Made by a program: the position numbers and the translations under genes. From Niabella sp. (GTDB taxonomy: Bacteria > Bacteroidota > Bacteroidia > Chitinophagales > Chitinophagaceae): DNA of 64,000 nt. The notes below the pieces were generated by a model. It searched no databases. It was given only the letters and a program-made list of their open reading frames with translations, and was not told the DNA's origin. Below are positions 8,090-17,224 of the stretch, piece by piece; position 1 is the first letter of the stretch, and every line of letters starts with the position of its first letter. Location of the stretch: contig JAPUDO010000062.1 of assembly GCA_027493055.1 (NCBI GenBank), forward strand, positions 1 through 64,000. The letters are read 5' to 3'.

Positions 8090-9694
8090 ATGAACATGAA
8101 TATTACTACACAACGGTCTTTTTTATCAACCCTGCTATTATCTCTTCTATATGTTGCAATGATCTTTAGCAGTTGTTCAAAAACAGATATCACCGGCACT
8201 ACAGATGAGAATGGAACCGGCAGTACAGGAGGCACAGGCAGTAGCAACAGCTCCCTGGCTATTGAAGAAGCATCCACTGTAAGCAGCGCAAAAGAAGGCA
8301 ATACAGACAGCGCTTACAACGCTGATGACCTCATAGCTAACTCTTCTTTTACCTCGCAGGTGCTCATTGCCTTTAGCGGCACAGCGGCTACTGTTATCAA
8401 CCCTCTAACCGCCGGTGGCGTATCGGTTACCACCAGCAGCGGTGATGTTACTATTACGTCAACCGCTAAAAATGTTGAATATGTGGTATCCGGCACTACA
8501 AGCAGCGGATCGGTAAAAATTTACAGTGATAACAAATTCAAGCTTACGCTTAACGGCGCTACCATTACCAATAATGATGGCCCGGCTATCAATATTCAAT
8601 CCAAGAAAAGAGTATTTATTGAAGTGGCAGATAATACAACCAATACACTGGCCGATGGAAGCACTTATATCACAAGCACAGAAGACATGAAAGGTACTAT
8701 CTTCAGCGAAGGGCAGCTCATCTTTACCGGTAATGGCACCCTTAATGTAAAAGGTAACTATAAGCACGGCATTGCCAGCGATGACTATATCAGGGTGCAG
8801 AGCGGCACTATCAATATAACCGGGGCTGTAACTGATGGCATACATACCAATGATGCTTTTATTGCTGATGGCGGTACAATAAACATCACTGCTACCAGCG
8901 ATGGAATTGAATGTGAAGAAGGATATATTGTTGTCAATAACGGCAACTTCACCATTAAAGCCGGCGATGACGGTATAGCCGCATCTTATACTACCGATAA
9001 AACAATAGATCCTTATATAACCATTAACGGCGGTACATTTAATATTACCAGCACAGCGGGAGAAGGCATTGAAAGTAAAAGTATTTTAACTATAAATAAC
9101 GGAACACTTACCATAAAAACTTACGATGACGGCCTGAATGCAGGCACTGCTATATACATTAACGGCGGCACCACTTATGTATATAGTTCCAATAATGATG
9201 GAATAGACTCTAACGGAATTATGACAATAACAGGCGGCATCACTGTTTCTGCTGGCGCCGGTTCACCGGAAGAGGGTTTTGACTGCGATAATAATACATT
9301 CAAAATAACCGGCGGCATCATTGTTGGTATTGGAGGCGCCACCAGTATGCCTACGGCTAATGTAAGTACCCAAAGATCTGTAAGGCTGGGAGGAGCAAGC
9401 GCCAGCCAGTTAGTGCATATAGCTGCTACGGACGGCAGCGCTGAAGCGCTGACCTTTACAGTGCCCCGCACCTACACTACGATGTTATTCTCCAGCCCTA
9501 AACTTAAAGCAAGTACAGCTTATACCGTTTATACAGGAGGTTCTGTAAATAATGGCGTCAGTGTAAACGGGCTCTATACCAGCGGTACTTATGTTAAAGG
9601 CAGCGCTGCTTCCGGCACTACATTTACTACCTCATCAATGGTTACCACTGCTGGTGGCAGCGGCGGACCAGGAGGTGGCGGACCGGGAAGATAA
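8090..9694 (+). CDS. Cthe_2159-type carbohydrate-binding domain lipoprotein
   Basis: This 534-residue protein has a signal peptide ending in a lipobox-like region (IFSSCSKTD), a Ser/Gly/Thr-rich linker, and then a long repetitive right-handed beta-helix-like region (about 115-400) with recurrent GG-T-I-N-I and DDGI/DGI-A turns. The segment [20 protein letters not shown] matches the Cthe_2159 / DUF4353 carbohydrate-binding family. The end is Gly-rich ([13 protein letters not shown]). It is probably anchored to the outer membrane and faces outward; members of the family bind acidic polysaccharides. It closes the cluster started by the LytTR pair and is followed by a good terminator (9721-9750). 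Its N-terminus after the Cys is similar to that of the dioxygenase-like protein at 6109. Confidence 0.83.
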   Translation: MNMNITTQRSFLSTLLLSLLYVAMIFSSCSKTDITGTTDENGTGSTGGTGSSNSSLAIEEASTVSSAKEGNTDSAYNADDLIANSSFTSQVLIAFSGTAATVINPLTAGGVSVTTSSGDVTITSTAKNVEYVVSGTTSSGSVKIYSDNKFKLTLNGATITNNDGPAINIQSKKRVFIEVADNTTNTLADGSTYITSTEDMKGTIFSEGQLIFTGNGTLNVKGNYKHGIASDDYIRVQSGTINITGAVTDGIHTNDAFIADGGTINITATSDGIECEEGYIVVNNGNFTIKAGDDGIAASYTTDKTIDPYITINGGTFNITSTAGEGIESKSILTINNGTLTIKTYDDGLNAGTAIYINGGTTYVYSSNNDGIDSNGIMTITGGITVSAGAGSPEEGFDCDNNTFKITGGIIVGIGGATSMPTANVSTQRSVRLGGASASQLVHIAATDGSAEALTFTVPRTYTTMLFSSPKLKASTAYTVYTGGSVNNGVSVNGLYTSGTYVKGSAASGTTFTTSSMVTTAGGSGGPGGGGPGR

Positions 9695-9720
9695 AATCTG
9701 AGGCAATAAGAGGGATATAC

Positions 9721-9750
9721 AAAGCGCCTGCTATATAGCGGCGCTTTTTT
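9721..9750 (+). terminator. Intrinsic terminator after the Cthe_2159 gene
   Basis: AAAGCGCC (9721-9728) pairs with GGCGCTTT (9740-9747) around an 11-nt loop and is followed by more T residues to 9750. It closes the plus-strand cluster from 4145. Confidence 0.85.
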
Positions 9751-9777
9751 CATTATCCATCTTTTAGAGGAAAAGTT

Positions 9778-10269
9778 TTAATGGGGCAGCTTTTCGCGAA
9801 AAAAACCATAAACCCATGTTCCGGCTATGGCACTTAATAATACTACCACAACAACAGTAAAGCCACTCCCTATTTGCGCAAATAAAGGTCCGGGGCAGGC
9901 ACCTGTCATAGCCCAACCCAGTCCAAATAATAATCCTCCTATAACCTGTCCCTTGTTAAACTTTTTAGTATGGAAAATTACAGTTTCACCATGTATGGTT
10001 TTTATATTGAATCTTTTTATAAGCCATACCGAAATGGCCCCTACCACTATGGCAGAACCAATTACCCCATACATATGAAAACTTTGCAGGCGAAACATTT
10101 CCTGTATCCGGAACCATGAAACAATTTCTGCTTTTACGAAAACAATACCAAACAGCAAACCCACTGCCAGGTACTTAAAATTATACCACCACGGGTGTTT
10201 CAGCTCTGTTTCGTTCACGCACATGGTATCCAGCGAACGCACTTCGTAATCTGTAATGTCTGTTTGCAT
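9778..10269 (-). CDS. YeeE/YedE-type sulfur transporter half (DUF6691-like)
   Basis: From the ATG at 10269 the product has 163 residues and about four membrane spans. It contains GLGWAMTGACPGP, the conserved Cys-containing motif of YeeE/YedE thiosulfate-type transporters. A TTG three codons upstream (10278) would be an alternative start. The partner half is encoded directly upstream (10279-10842) with essentially no gap, so the two probably make a heteromeric channel equivalent to one full-length YeeE. The family member studied best (TsuA) imports thiosulfate through a chain of conserved Cys residues; the substrate here is inferred. Confidence 0.85.
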   Translation of the reverse strand: MQTDITDYEVRSLDTMCVNETELKHPWWYNFKYLAVGLLFGIVFVKAEIVSWFRIQEMFRLQSFHMYGVIGSAIVVGAISVWLIKRFNIKTIHGETVIFHTKKFNKGQVIGGLLFGLGWAMTGACPGPLFAQIGSGFTVVVVVLLSAIAGTWVYGFFREKLPH

Positions 10270-10278
10270 TGAGATCAA

Positions 10279-10842
10279 TTATAATGTAAGAATAAAAGGA
10301 AGTATGAGGTTGGCCATAATAAATCCGCCAGCCATAAAACATATAGTAGCTATAAGAGAGGGCCATTGCAGGTTGCTCAGCCCCATAATGGCGTGACCGC
10401 TGGTACAGCCGCCGGCATACCTCGTCCCGAAACCAACCAAAAAACCGCCAATCACCAGTAAAATAAATCCTCTTACGGAAAGCAGCCCCTGCCAGCTGAA
10501 TATTTCTGCAGGCAAAAGATGCTGGTTATCGGTAATATCATATTGGCTTAATGTGGTCATTAAAGCCGGTGACACCTGTACGGCATCAGGATTGGCCAGA
10601 AAATGTGCAGCTATAAAGCCTCCTGCCAAAATACCGGCTACAAAGAACAGGTTCCAGACTTCCTTTTTCCAGTTATACCTGAAAAAGGGAATACCGGCAG
10701 GTAAACAGGCAGCACATATATGCCTCAGGTTAGCAGATATGCCGAAGTGCTTATTGCCCAATAATAATAAGGCAGGCACTGTTAATCCTATTAACGGGCC
10801 CGCAACATACCAGGGCCAGGGTTGTTTTAAGAATGCTATCAT
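10279..10842 (-). CDS. YeeE/YedE-type sulfur transporter half
   Basis: The 187-residue product has about five membrane spans and the second family motif [19 protein letters not shown], with the conserved Cys in GGCTSGH, plus a CAACLPAG segment near 43-50. It lies between the TauE/SafE gene (13-base gap) and the other half (no gap), in one minus-strand operon of three membrane proteins. Together the two halves cover the layout of a single YeeE/YedE protein. In related Bacteroidota this pair often travels with sulfur-handling enzymes such as persulfide dioxygenases or rhodaneses, which are not present here. Confidence 0.87.
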   Translation of the reverse strand: MIAFLKQPWPWYVAGPLIGLTVPALLLLGNKHFGISANLRHICAACLPAGIPFFRYNWKKEVWNLFFVAGILAGGFIAAHFLANPDAVQVSPALMTTLSQYDITDNQHLLPAEIFSWQGLLSVRGFILLVIGGFLVGFGTRYAGGCTSGHAIMGLSNLQWPSLIATICFMAGGFIMANLILPFILTL

Positions 10843-10855
10843 TTATAAAATTTAC

Positions 10856-11662
10856 TTACTTACCAGTTATTTTAAAGTACACTGCCAGTTCACGAACAAC
10901 AATATATATACCTATCAGCAGCACAAACCAGCCAAATCCTCTTTTCAAAATACTTCCTTTCATTTTCTTTCCTATGACGGCTCCTGCCAAAACACCAACA
11001 ACAGCAATCCCTGTCAGCTTCAGCAACAAATTCCAGTCCATAACATGATGGGTAATATCATCTGCAAAACCTGCAAGACTGTTAATCGTAATAATTACCA
11101 GCGATGTGCCAATAGCCGTTTTAACCTCAAGGCGCAATAATAATATTAAAGCCGGTATCAACAAAAATCCGCCGCCCGCCCCCAGCAAGCCTGTTACCAG
11201 CCCAATACCAATGCCATACATTGAAATTTTAAGCAGTCCTGCACTGGGTGTGCCATCTCCGGCAGGTTTTGGACCTGTTTTTATCATGGAAAATGATGAG
11301 GAGATCATTAAAACAGCAAACAGCAGCATGGTTATTAATGATACCGGCACAGCATAGCTGCCCACATACAAAGACTGTGGCAGATGCGGTATAACATAAT
11401 GCCTGATACAAAAAACAGTAAGCACAGACAGTGTTCCGAAGATCAGAACGGTTTTTACATCTACTGTTTTATTTGCCAGGTTGGCTATAGAACCCGCAAA
11501 GCTGGTAATACCTACTATAAATAAAGAGTAAGAGGTAGCCAGAACCGGGGAAACATCAAACAGATACACCAGTATAGGCACAGTTAGTATTGATCCGCCG
11601 CCACCTATCAGCCCTAATGAAAGCCCTATCAGTAATGCCGCAATATACCCTGCTATCACCAT
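10856..11662 (-). CDS. TauE/SafE family sulfite/organosulfur exporter
   Basis: The 268-residue product has about eight membrane spans and the two TauE/SafE internal-repeat motifs, [15 protein letters not shown] near the N-terminus and [16 protein letters not shown] near 160-175. It is the first gene of the three-gene minus-strand operon with two YeeE/YedE halves. Family members move sulfite, sulfoacetate or related anions across the inner membrane. The combination suggests handling of thiosulfate or sulfite. The ATG at 11662 gives the family-typical length. Confidence 0.9.
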   Translation of the reverse strand: MVIAGYIAALLIGLSLGLIGGGGSILTVPILVYLFDVSPVLATSYSLFIVGITSFAGSIANLANKTVDVKTVLIFGTLSVLTVFCIRHYVIPHLPQSLYVGSYAVPVSLITMLLFAVLMISSSFSMIKTGPKPAGDGTPSAGLLKISMYGIGIGLVTGLLGAGGGFLLIPALILLLRLEVKTAIGTSLVIITINSLAGFADDITHHVMDWNLLLKLTGIAVVGVLAGAVIGKKMKGSILKRGFGWFVLLIGIYIVVRELAVYFKITGK

Positions 11663-11762
11663 AACGCAAATTTGCAGATGCTTTTATATTTATAAAGTAA
11701 CATTTATTACATTAAGCGCCTGTTCAAATTTGTATTATGAAATTACTTATAAGCTATTCAAT

Positions 11763-11859
11763 GTAGTTTACTTAACGTTTCAGTATAGTTGCAAGTAATA
11801 ACCACCCGCAACAGCGACCGCCAATATTGGCGTCATCACCAACATCTTAAGTAAACTAC
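11763..11859. other. Structured inverted-repeat element between TauE and APC genes
   Basis: Perfect 13-bp arms (11763-11775 and 11847-11859) enclose a smaller stem (GTTGC 11788-11792 with GCAAC 11808-11812) and a perfect 14-bp palindrome CGCCAATATTGGCG (11819-11832). The layout is an outer stem with two inner stems. It lies in the 300-base gap between two divergent genes. It could be a structured RNA, an operator or a remnant of a small mobile element. No other gene is seen in this gap. Confidence 0.5.
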
Positions 11860-11962
11860 CAGGTAAATTTTAAACAGACGCTAAATTAATTTTTGAAGTT
11901 AGTGGTTTTTAGCTTCATTTACAGAACCGCACCAAACAGATATTTCTTTATCTTCAATGTAT

Positions 11963-13303
11963 ATGAAAAAACAGCTGGGACTTTTTGATCTTACCATGAT
12001 CTGCATAAGCTTTGTGATAGGGATGGGTATTTTCAGAGCCCCTGTAAATGTGGCAAAAGCTACCCCGGATATATTTACCTATTTCCTTTGCTGGCTGGCC
12101 GGCGGGCTGATAGCATTTTGCGGGGCGCTTACCTACGCCGAAATAGGATCCCGCACGCCCTCCACAGGTGGCTACTACAGGGTGTTCTCTTACGCCTATC
12201 ATCCTTCTATAGCTTTTGCCATCAACTGCATTATACTGGTCAGCAATGCTGCCTCATTGGGAATGGTGGCCCTGGTGGGCAGTGAATATATTTCGGGGGT
12301 GCTGTTTCCTTCGGCTACGTCTGTTAAAAGTATTGAAATAGTATGCGCCATTGCCGCTATCATCATTTTTTATGGCGTCAATATGCTGGGGCTTAAACTA
12401 AGCTCCCGAACCCAGAATATTTTAATGCTGATAAAAATAGGCCTGGTGCTCCTGCTTATTCTTTCCATCTTTTTTGCGGAACCTGCAACGGCCGTGCAGC
12501 AAAGCAGCAGCGTTGCTCCTTCCATGAAAGAATACATAAAAGCGTTTGGCATTGGACTGGTAGCGGTAAGCTTTACCTATGGCGGCTACCAGCAAACGAT
12601 CAATTTTGGTGAAGAGGTTAAAAATCCGCCACGCACCATTCCCCGGAGCATCTTTTTCGGCTTGTTCATTATTGTTTCCCTATATCTTTTAGTGAATTAT
12701 GCTTATATCAGGGTCATTGGTTTTGAGCAACTGAAAGACAGTAAAAACATTGCGGCTATTATGGCTTCAAAAGTACTGGGAGCTAAAGCCGAAGCTGTAT
12801 TGTCAGTACTGTTATTCATAGGCGTGCTGGGTTACATAAACGGATCCCTTTTAAGTAACCCACGGGTGATGTATGCCATGAGCATGGACAAGGTGCTGCC
12901 TTCGTTATTTTCTAAAACCAGCCGCAACGGTGTGTTTACGGCATCCCTTACTGCTTTTTCCCTGGTGGCAGCTTTAGTTGTTTTCTGGGCCGAGGAATTT
13001 GACAGGATACTGAGCTTTTCTATTTTCCTTGACTGCTTTGGTATGGCACTATCGGCCGGCAGTATTTTTTATTTCAGGAAAAAAACCAGGCACCTGGATA
13101 ACACCGGTATCTACACCATGAAACTGTACCCGCTGCTACCCGTTATTTTTATTGCAGCTTATGCTTTTGTGGCCCTCAGTATTGCTTTTGATTATGAAAA
13201 AAATAATTATGCAGCGCTGACAGGATTTGCCGTATTAGCAGTTTTTATGATCATTTATTTTCTGTTCTATAGAAAAGCCAATAAAAAAGAGATCCCAGGC
13301 TGA
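11963..13303 (+). CDS. APC-superfamily amino acid permease
   Basis: The product has about 446 residues and twelve membrane spans. The first span carries FVIGMGIFRAP, the GxGIF-type motif of APC transporters, and FTYGGYQQTINFGEEVKNPPRTIPR near 195-220 is the family motif before span 6. It would import or exchange amino acids across the inner membrane; the substrate cannot be read from the sequence. An ATG at 11957 would add two residues. It is transcribed divergently from the sulfur-transport operon, with a structured inverted repeat in the gap. Confidence 0.9.
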   Translation: MKKQLGLFDLTMICISFVIGMGIFRAPVNVAKATPDIFTYFLCWLAGGLIAFCGALTYAEIGSRTPSTGGYYRVFSYAYHPSIAFAINCIILVSNAASLGMVALVGSEYISGVLFPSATSVKSIEIVCAIAAIIIFYGVNMLGLKLSSRTQNILMLIKIGLVLLLILSIFFAEPATAVQQSSSVAPSMKEYIKAFGIGLVAVSFTYGGYQQTINFGEEVKNPPRTIPRSIFFGLFIIVSLYLLVNYAYIRVIGFEQLKDSKNIAAIMASKVLGAKAEAVLSVLLFIGVLGYINGSLLSNPRVMYAMSMDKVLPSLFSKTSRNGVFTASLTAFSLVAALVVFWAEEFDRILSFSIFLDCFGMALSAGSIFYFRKKTRHLDNTGIYTMKLYPLLPVIFIAAYAFVALSIAFDYEKNNYAALTGFAVLAVFMIIYFLFYRKANKKEIPG

Positions 13304-13332
13304 GATCTCCAGGTAACAATTGGCCCAAAACA

Positions 13333-13620
13333 TCAGCTTTTTTTATTTTCCTTATAGCGCATATCCGGCGTACCGTCTTTTTTCAGGCGTTGGCTGCTTT
13401 TAAACCGCTTATCTACCGTACCATCTTTTTTTAAATGAACTGTTCCGGCTGCCGGCGCAGCAGTTTTTTTTGAAACAGGGGCGGCAGCTTTTATGGTAGC
13501 CGAAGCTTTGTTACCGGCAGTTTTAGCAGCAGGCTTAGATTGGGCAGCAGGTACAGTTTGAGCATTTACAAACATGGTCATTGACAGAAAAGCGATGATT
13601 ACTACAAATAACTTTTTCAT
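13333..13620 (-). CDS. Small secreted Lys/Ala-rich protein with LKKDGT repeats
   Basis: The 95-residue product has a clear signal peptide (about 1-20, ending VNAQ), an Ala/Lys/Thr-rich middle, and two C-terminal copies of L-K-K-D-G-T-x-D-x-R-[FY]-K (HLKKDGTVDKRFK and RLKKDGTPDMRYK). The mature protein is very basic and probably periplasmic. Similar small proteins with LKKDGTPD repeats occur in Bacteroidota, but I know no function. It converges with the APC permease gene. Confidence 0.7.
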   Translation of the reverse strand: MKKLFVVIIAFLSMTMFVNAQTVPAAQSKPAAKTAGNKASATIKAAAPVSKKTAAPAAGTVHLKKDGTVDKRFKSSQRLKKDGTPDMRYKENKKS

Positions 13621-13830
13621 TGTAATTACATTTAAATATTATTTACTATCCTAAAGTTATACTACAGGCCGGGCCTTTTCGCCAAAGGCAATAGTTAATT
13701 AAGTGCCAATTTTATATATTAGACTATTATCAATTTGTATTTTTAAGAGGTCAAACATTAAAAAACCATTAAATACAAAATTTTTACAAAGGGTGCGGTA
13801 TTTTACCTTTACTCTTGCCTTTATCATTTT

Positions 13831-15012
13831 ATGGACCATCTATCACATATTATCAACGAGCTGGGAGAAGACAGGACGCAGTATTTTAACTCGGTAGCTC
13901 CTCCTATATGGCAGGCCAGCAACTTTGCTTTTGAAGAAGTAGAAAAATTTGCTCACGCTTTTAAAGATGAAAGAAACGAATACCTGTACAGCCGTGGCAT
14001 CAATCCCACTACTGACATCCTGAGAAAAAAACTGGCTGCCCTGGAAGGGGCAGAAGATTGCCTGTTATTTAACAGCGGGGCGGCAGCTATTTTTGCCGGT
14101 ATTTTTACTTTTCTGAAAGCCGGCGATCATATTGTATCGGTAAAGAACCCCTACAGCTCCGCCAAAAAAATGTTTGATGCTATATTACCACGCTTTAATG
14201 TTACGGTAACCTATACGGATGGCAAAACCATTGAACAGTGGCAGAAAGCCACACAACCCAATACAGCGCTCTACTACCTGGAGTCACCTAATAGCTGGAC
14301 CTATGAACTACAGCCTTTGCAGGAGATAGCCCGTTTTGCCCGGCAAAAAAATATCGTCACATTTATAGATAATACTTATTGTACGCCTCTTTACCAGAAC
14401 GTGATGGAGCTGGGTATAGATATTGCCATGCAAACCGCCACTAAATATATTGGTGGCCACAGTGATACTTTAGGGGGCGTGCTTTGCGGCAGCCATGCTT
14501 TAATGAAAAAGATCTTTGACACCGAATTTATGACCATCGGCAGCGGCCTTCAACCATTCAATGGCTGGCTGCTGCTGCGCGGGCTCAGAACCCTGCCTAT
14601 GCGCCTGGAGCGTATCCATCAAACCACCCGGCAGGTAATTGACTTTTTAGATGCCCATAATGGTATTGAAAAAATCATATTTCCCTTTCACCCTTCCTTT
14701 GACCAGTATGAGCTGGCAAAAAAACAAATGAAGGCCGCGTTCGGACTGGTTACCATCGTGCTAAAAAAGCAGGAACGCGAAGCCATTATACAATTCTGCG
14801 AAAGCCTGCAGCACTTTTTAATGGCAGTAAGCTGGGGCGGTCACGAAAGCCTGGTCATCCCGCGCTGCGTATTTATCAAAAAAGAACTGTACGATCCCGG
14901 TATTGAAGCGCACAGGCATATAAGGCTTTACATAGGCCTGGAAGATGCGGACTACCTTGTTAAAGACCTCACAAATGCTTTAGAGCTATTAAACAAAAAA
15001 TCGCACAAATGA
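13831..15012 (+). CDS. PLP-dependent trans-sulfuration enzyme
   Basis: The 393-residue product is a Cys/Met-metabolism PLP enzyme. It has the YSRGINPTTDILRKKLAALEG entry motif, a SGAAAIFAG cofactor-binding loop, FIDNTYCTPLYQN, and TKYIGGHSD, in which the Lys near residue 204 binds PLP. Family members include cystathionine gamma-synthase, beta-lyase, O-acetylhomoserine sulfhydrylase and methionine gamma-lyase. The sequence is not enough to choose, although FDNT-type and GGHSD motifs are shared by all. It is a single gene, starting with ATG at 13831; a TACCTTTA box lies about 25 bases upstream. The 190-base region downstream is AT-rich and holds nothing else I recognise. Confidence 0.85.
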   Translation: MDHLSHIINELGEDRTQYFNSVAPPIWQASNFAFEEVEKFAHAFKDERNEYLYSRGINPTTDILRKKLAALEGAEDCLLFNSGAAAIFAGIFTFLKAGDHIVSVKNPYSSAKKMFDAILPRFNVTVTYTDGKTIEQWQKATQPNTALYYLESPNSWTYELQPLQEIARFARQKNIVTFIDNTYCTPLYQNVMELGIDIAMQTATKYIGGHSDTLGGVLCGSHALMKKIFDTEFMTIGSGLQPFNGWLLLRGLRTLPMRLERIHQTTRQVIDFLDAHNGIEKIIFPFHPSFDQYELAKKQMKAAFGLVTIVLKKQEREAIIQFCESLQHFLMAVSWGGHESLVIPRCVFIKKELYDPGIEAHRHIRLYIGLEDADYLVKDLTNALELLNKKSHK

Positions 15013-15201
15013 ATACAATTATTAATATATAATTATTTACAATTAATAAAATTACAATTGGATAACGGAACAATTGCCCATTTAAAATTCAGGGTGCTTA
15101 TCTTTGCCTGCGAATTTCAAATTTTTGGTATATGTTTTGCTGAAAATTTGGGTTTTCTTGAACATAAACCTCATCTTAAATAAAATTCAGGCTATTCAAA
15201 T

Positions 15202-16413
15202 ATGAATAAACTCATCGCTTTTGTATGCATATTCGTACTTGCTTTCAATAATGCTGACGCGCAAAAAAGCTTTCGCTTAAAAAAGCTGGTTGGCAAAAAA
15301 TCGAATCTTTCTTCCACACTTCCCCTATCTGTTGTAGAAATCCCCACAGGAACATTTATAATGGGCGATGAAAACGACACTACCACGGTATTAAAGAAAG
15401 AATTATCCAAACCTGTGCTGATCAGCGGTTTCTATATTTCCCAGGCAGAGATCACCAATGCCCAATATAAGGAATTTGTGTATTGGGTAAGAGATTCAAT
15501 AGCCGCACGTACCCTGGGCGGTGACTATGTGATCATTGAATCCGGCGATACCGCCGTTAACTGGAAGCTGGCCTCCAAGATCAATTATTCAGACCCTGAA
15601 ATCATTAGCCGTCTTGGCGATTTATTGATCGATCCTTCCAAAACCATTAATAACAAACGCGCTATTGATCCTCAAAAGCTGATTTATCTTTTACAGGGAT
15701 TTAATTACCTCGAAGCTGCCAAAAAAGAGAATAAAAACCGTCCTCCAAGCGACTTTATTTATAAATATGCTGTAGCTATTTATCCTGATACCCTGTGCTG
15801 GATGAGGGATTTTGGATATTCCAACAACGAACAAATGGCTGTGGGGTATTTCAGCAGCCCTAAATATCAGAATTATCCCGTAGTAGGTGTAAGCTGGAAC
15901 CAGGCCAATGCTTTCTGCGACTGGATGACCAAGCAAAAGATCAACACTTACCAGTCTAAAAATAAATTATCAGAAGGGGGAAAATGCAGGCTCCCTACCG
16001 AAGCGGAATGGGCGTATGCCGCCAGCCTGAACCAGGCCAATGTCAATACTAAAAAATCCTCTTCAGAAGAGGAGAAAGAAGGAAATGTTACTACCCAGGG
16101 AAAAATATTTCCTGTATATGTAAATGACAGCAAAAAAGGAAAAGCAGGGCTGTACAATATGGCCGATAATGTTTCTGAGTGGATGGTTACCTCGTACTAT
16201 GAAGGCGGGGAAAATTTTCAGAACAGGTTTAACCCTGATATCCAGTTTGGTACGCCCGAATCACAGTCTAAATTCCAGAGAAGGAAAGTTTTAAGAGGCG
16301 GCAGCTGGAAAGACTCTCCCTCCATGGTTACTACCACCAACCGTTCTTATGAAGACATGGATGCCACGCACTCCTATATTGGCTTCCGTGTTGTGGTAAA
16401 CCTTCCTGAATAA
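15202..16413 (+). CDS. gldK: Type IX secretion / gliding protein GldK (SUMF1-like)
   Basis: The 403-residue product has a signal peptide and a formylglycine-generating-enzyme-like domain, with IPTGTFIMGDE near 50-60, WNQANAFCDWM, CRLPTEAEWAYAAS and a C-terminal VLRGGSWKD...IGFRVV. It heads a gldK-gldL-gldM-gldN series, which confirms the GldK/PorK assignment. GldK and GldN form a ring beneath the outer membrane. GldK is usually a lipoprotein; here the signal peptide ends in NNADA-QKS without a Cys, and an in-frame stop a few codons upstream excludes a longer N-terminus. It may be held by GldN or a barrel partner instead. Confidence 0.92.
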   Translation: MNKLIAFVCIFVLAFNNADAQKSFRLKKLVGKKSNLSSTLPLSVVEIPTGTFIMGDENDTTTVLKKELSKPVLISGFYISQAEITNAQYKEFVYWVRDSIAARTLGGDYVIIESGDTAVNWKLASKINYSDPEIISRLGDLLIDPSKTINNKRAIDPQKLIYLLQGFNYLEAAKKENKNRPPSDFIYKYAVAIYPDTLCWMRDFGYSNNEQMAVGYFSSPKYQNYPVVGVSWNQANAFCDWMTKQKINTYQSKNKLSEGGKCRLPTEAEWAYAASLNQANVNTKKSSSEEEKEGNVTTQGKIFPVYVNDSKKGKAGLYNMADNVSEWMVTSYYEGGENFQNRFNPDIQFGTPESQSKFQRRKVLRGGSWKDSPSMVTTTNRSYEDMDATHSYIGFRVVVNLPE

Positions 16414-16452
16414 GTTAATTTTTCTTACTAAAAAACAATAAAAACAAGCTAT

Positions 16453-17082
16453 ATGCCGGCAGCAGAACAAAAAAAGAACATACAACGCTACTTAAACATT
16501 TTTTTCTCCCTTGGCGCCGTTCCTGTGCTTTTAGGAGCATTGTTCAAACTAACCAATACGGCTCCTATTGGTGACCCCGATACATGGCTGAAATTTGGTT
16601 TATACACCGAGGCCCTGGTGTTTCTGGTATATGCTTTAATGTACGCTTTTAAACCCGAGGCGCTGGACGATTCCACAAGCGTAGCTGTAGTTGAGGCAGT
16701 AACTGCGCGAACTGCAGGCAGCGGCAGCGCTCTTGCTTCTATGGATGAGATGCTGCAGGCAGCGGATATCACTCCCGAATCGTTAGACAAACTGAGCGAA
16801 GGGTTTAAATCGCTGGAAGCAAATATTAACAGGATAGCCAACGCAACCAACAGTGTTGTAGAAACAGATGAATATGCAAAGCAGGTAAAAGAAGCCACTC
16901 TTTCTATTCACAGGGTGAATACGTATTACAACAAGCTTGCAGAAACATCCCATGCTTTGATCAACAGTGCAGAGGATGCAAAAGCTACGCAAAAAGAAAT
17001 GTCGGAACTGTCCAAAAACCTTGCAAAGCTCAATCAGATGTACAGCAGCATGATTGCCGCTATGCAAATGAAAGGATCATAA
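16453..17082 (+). CDS. gldL: Type IX secretion motor protein GldL
   Basis: The 209-residue product has two membrane spans near the N-terminus (about 15-33 and 47-65, with a short Glu-containing link and GLYTEALVFLVYALMYAF) and a long cytoplasmic helical tail. The second span contains a Glu and fits the proton-using GldL that drives rotation of the GldM shaft. It starts 39 bases after gldK, in the conserved gene order. The cytoplasmic domain is rich in coiled-coil-like heptads (LSEGFKSLEANINRIANATN). Length is normal. Confidence 0.95.
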   Translation: MPAAEQKKNIQRYLNIFFSLGAVPVLLGALFKLTNTAPIGDPDTWLKFGLYTEALVFLVYALMYAFKPEALDDSTSVAVVEAVTARTAGSGSALASMDEMLQAADITPESLDKLSEGFKSLEANINRIANATNSVVETDEYAKQVKEATLSIHRVNTYYNKLAETSHALINSAEDAKATQKEMSELSKNLAKLNQMYSSMIAAMQMKGS

Positions 17083-17192
17083 TAGTTGAAGATGTTCCCT
17101 GCTGCAGCATATACAGATATACAGCATGTGCATTGCTCCTAAAGTCAACAGTTCTTCCGGTTTTCCCAATTTTTGGATTTCCGGACTGATTT

Positions 17193-17213
17193 TCAAATCA
17201 TAAATCTCAAATC
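17193..17213 (+). repeat. Short heptamer array before gldM
   Basis: Three consecutive 7-mers TCAAATC, ATAAATC, TCAAATC end 11 bases before the gldM start. Small, but in the same 7-base register as the larger arrays in the window. Confidence 0.45.
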
Positions 17214-17224
17214 ATACCTATAAC

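Noticed and set aside
11763..11859. Insertion sequence
   Set aside because: No transposase gene and no flanking target duplication are visible.
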